From Bacteroidota bacterium (lineage in GTDB: Bacteria > Bacteroidota > Bacteroidia > Flavobacteriales > Weeksellaceae), in assembly GCA_023448955.1 (NCBI GenBank), contig JAEXJU010000271.1, positions 1-8,432 on the forward strand: 8,432 nucleotides of DNA. The letters run 5' to 3'. The translations under genes were made by a program, and so were the position numbers. The notes beneath the pieces are model-generated. The model saw nothing but the letters and a program-made list of their open reading frames with translations. It was not told the origin of the DNA and made no database searches. Below are positions 7,343-8,432 of the stretch, one piece after another. Within the stretch, counting starts at the first letter, position 1; every line of letters begins with the position of its first letter.

Positions 7343-7385
7343 TTCAAAAATACTTACAATATTTCAATAAAATGATATTTTTGAA
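7343..7385. repeat. 10-bp inverted repeat in the divergent promoter region
   Basis: TTCAAAAATA at 7343-7352 is the exact reverse complement of TATTTTTGAA at 7376-7385, with a 23-nt spacer. It sits 45 to 87 nt upstream of the first kinase ATG. It could be a paired binding site or a weak stem in the leader, but the arms contain only one C-G pair each and the surroundings are very AT-rich, so chance is possible. Confidence 0.4.
7345..7352 (-). promoter_or_regulatory. Candidate -7 element for the signalling operon
   Basis: On the - strand this reads TATTTTTG, matching the Bacteroidota -7 consensus TAnnTTTG. A start site a few bases downstream would leave a leader of roughly 40 nt before the ATG at 7298. 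No TTG lies at the usual distance upstream (the nearest leaves a gap of only 12 nt), so the -33 half is missing or poor. It is the only exact match seen on this strand of the intergenic region. Confidence 0.35.
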
Positions 7386-7513
7386 TTATAATCAAACAAA
7401 ATACTATATTTAAAAATATTGAAAAAATATTTCTCTTTATTACAAGAAAATCTCATTAAGCAAAAATCATTCTAAAGTTGATGATTATTCGTTTTTTTCA
7501 AAAAAATAATTGC

Positions 7514-7545
7514 TTGAGCAGAAAAGTAGTAAAAACGTAACTTTG
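7514..7545 (+). promoter_or_regulatory. Bacteroidota-type promoter of the radical SAM gene
   Basis: TAACTTTG at 7538-7545 is an exact TAnnTTTG -7 element, and TTG at 7514-7516 lies 21 nt upstream as the -33 element, within the usual range. Transcription should begin near 7549-7552, only about 10 nt before the TTG start codon, so the mRNA would have almost no leader. Confidence 0.72.
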
Positions 7546-7560
7546 CAAAAATTATCATTT

Positions 7561-8432
7561 TTGAAAGATCTCCTGTTAATAACGCCACCATTTACCCAGC
7601 TCAACACACCTTATCCTGCGACAGCTTATATCAAAGGTTTTCTGAATACGAAGCAGATTTCCAGCTTCCAGATGGATCTCGGAATTGAGGTGATTCTGGA
7701 ATTATTTTCTTCCGACGGACTGCGAAAGATCTTTAATTCAAAAATCGACCGTCAGAACATCTCGGAAAATTCTTCAAGAATATTGGCATTGAGAGAAGAT
7801 TATATCCGTACGATTGACCAGGTTATATTGTTTCTTCAGAATCAAAATCCAACATTGGCCAGGCAGATCTGTTCTATGAACTTCCTTCCGGAGGCGTCCC
7901 GCTTCAATCAATTGGATGATATGGAATTTGCTTTCGGGAATATGGGAATGCAGGACAAGGCCAAACATCTTGCAACGCTTTATCTGGAAGATCTATCGGA
8001 TTATATTGTGGAAAATATCGATGCCGACTTTGGATTCAGCAGGTATGCCGAACGATTGGGAAAAAGTGCCAATTCTTTTGATGAATTATATTCTAAAATC
8101 AATGCCGAGGAAACTTTCATCGATCACATCACTTTAAAAATTCTAAAGACAAAATTAGACATTGTCCAGCCAAAAGTGGTTTGCTTTTCGGTGCCGTTTC
8201 CAGGTAATCTCTATTCAGCTTTCCGGTGCGCAAAGTATATAAAAGACCATTATCCACAGATAAAAACAGCAATGGGCGGTGGTTTTCCCAACACCGAACT
8301 TCGGGATTTAAAAGATGCCCGGGTTTTTGAATTCTTTGATTTTATTACTCTGGATGACGGCGAATTACCTTTGGAATTAGTTACAGCTCATATCCTTGAT
8401 AAACAAACTAACGATGATGCCGAATTCAAAAG
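7561..8432 (+). CDS. B12-binding-type radical SAM protein, N-terminal part (runs off the window)
   Basis: The open frame runs unbroken from TTG 7561 to the window end, giving 290 residues without the C-terminus. The N-terminus LLLITPPFTQLNTPYP (4-19) is the first strand and loop typical of cobalamin-binding-type radical SAM proteins. Later come VVCFSVPFPGN (206-216), MGGGFPNTEL (238-247) and ITLDDGELPLE (262-272), which match the family's GGxxP and GEGE-like strands. The canonical DxHxxG cobalamin-ligand motif is not apparent. About 150 largely helical residues (roughly 45-200) are inserted between the first strand and these motifs. The CxxxCxxC iron-sulfur motif would lie beyond the window, so the reaction cannot be named. 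TTG is chosen because no in-frame ATG exists between the TAA at 7507-7509 and this point, and the first internal ATG (residue 39) would delete the LLLITPP strand. The family call is good, the function unknown. Confidence 0.82.
   Translation, partial: MKDLLLITPPFTQLNTPYPATAYIKGFLNTKQISSFQMDLGIEVILELFSSDGLRKIFNSKIDRQNISENSSRILALREDYIRTIDQVILFLQNQNPTLARQICSMNFLPEASRFNQLDDMEFAFGNMGMQDKAKHLATLYLEDLSDYIVENIDADFGFSRYAERLGKSANSFDELYSKINAEETFIDHITLKILKTKLDIVQPKVVCFSVPFPGNLYSAFRCAKYIKDHYPQIKTAMGGGFPNTELRDLKDARVFEFFDFITLDDGELPLELVTAHILDKQTNDDAEFK

Larger units (their letters stand above)
7299..7560. other. Divergent AT-rich intergenic region
   Basis: These 262 bp separate the leftward signalling operon from the rightward radical SAM gene. 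No convincing small ORF or RNA gene was seen. Besides the promoter candidates and the inverted repeat listed separately, the region has a weak AT-only hairpin (arms 7414-7420 and 7426-7432) and a T7-C-A7 block at 7492-7506. The latter lies just upstream of the -33 element of the rightward promoter, where an UP-like or bent-DNA role is possible. Confidence 0.7.

Noticed and set aside
7376..7383. TATTTTTG on the + strand as a second rightward promoter
   Set aside because: It is the other arm of the inverted repeat, lies about 180 nt upstream of the radical SAM start, and a far better -33/-7 pair exists at 7514-7545.
7299..7560. CRISPR array, riboswitch or small RNA in the intergenic region
   Set aside because: There are no regularly spaced repeats and no GC-containing conserved stems; only AT-rich weak hairpins were found.
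7774..8137. Frames 7774-7968 (-) and 7916-8137 (+) as small genes at the right end
   Set aside because: They lie inside the continuous 290-residue radical SAM frame that starts at TTG 7561 and has conserved family motifs at both ends.

Overview
The window looks like chromosomal DNA of a Bacteroidota bacterium, most likely a flavobacterium of the Chryseobacterium/Elizabethkingia kind. This is judged from the AT-rich composition, the -7 element TAACTTTG (consensus TAnnTTTG) before the rightward gene, A-rich rather than Shine-Dalgarno-like sequence before starts, a tRNA without encoded CCA, and the flavour of the proteins. No taxonomic marker gene is present, so the genus is a guess.

Layout. 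At the extreme left is a complete tRNA-Arg(CCU) on the + strand (1-72). Facing it, and filling 78-7298 on the - strand, is a tight six-gene signalling operon. Read from its promoter side it encodes: (1) a soluble REC-PAS-HisKA-HATPase kinase (7298-5832); (2) a 1198-residue membrane hybrid kinase, CHASE3-HAMP-GAF-coiled coil-HisKA-HATPase-REC-REC-REC (5825-2229); (3) a single-domain receiver (2227-1862); (4) a CheR-type methyltransferase (1862-1032); (5) a CheB-type methylesterase without its usual receiver (1029-457); (6) a second single-domain receiver (440-78). Spacings are 6, 1, -1, 2 and 16 nt, so co-transcription is very likely. A 262-bp AT-rich divergent intergenic region (7299-7560) separates the operon from a rightward, window-truncated gene for a cobalamin-binding-type radical SAM protein. 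That gene starts at TTG 7561 and has a good Bacteroidota promoter just upstream.

How the genes may work together. The large kinase has a predicted periplasmic CHASE3 sensor, a cytoplasmic GAF sensor and a long coiled coil leading to the catalytic core. The small kinase adds a PAS sensor and its own N-terminal receiver. In all there are two phospho-accepting histidines and six receiver domains, but no Hpt and no DNA-binding output domain. CheR and CheB occur without any chemoreceptor, CheA or CheW. The simplest reading is a sensory phosphorelay with an adaptation-like methylation module that acts on something other than a classical chemoreceptor, possibly the kinase's own coiled coil. Both the methylation target and the output are inference or unknown. 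Similar kinase/CheR/CheB/receiver clusters are common in Bacteroidota genomes, so this looks like an under-characterised system rather than an unprecedented one.
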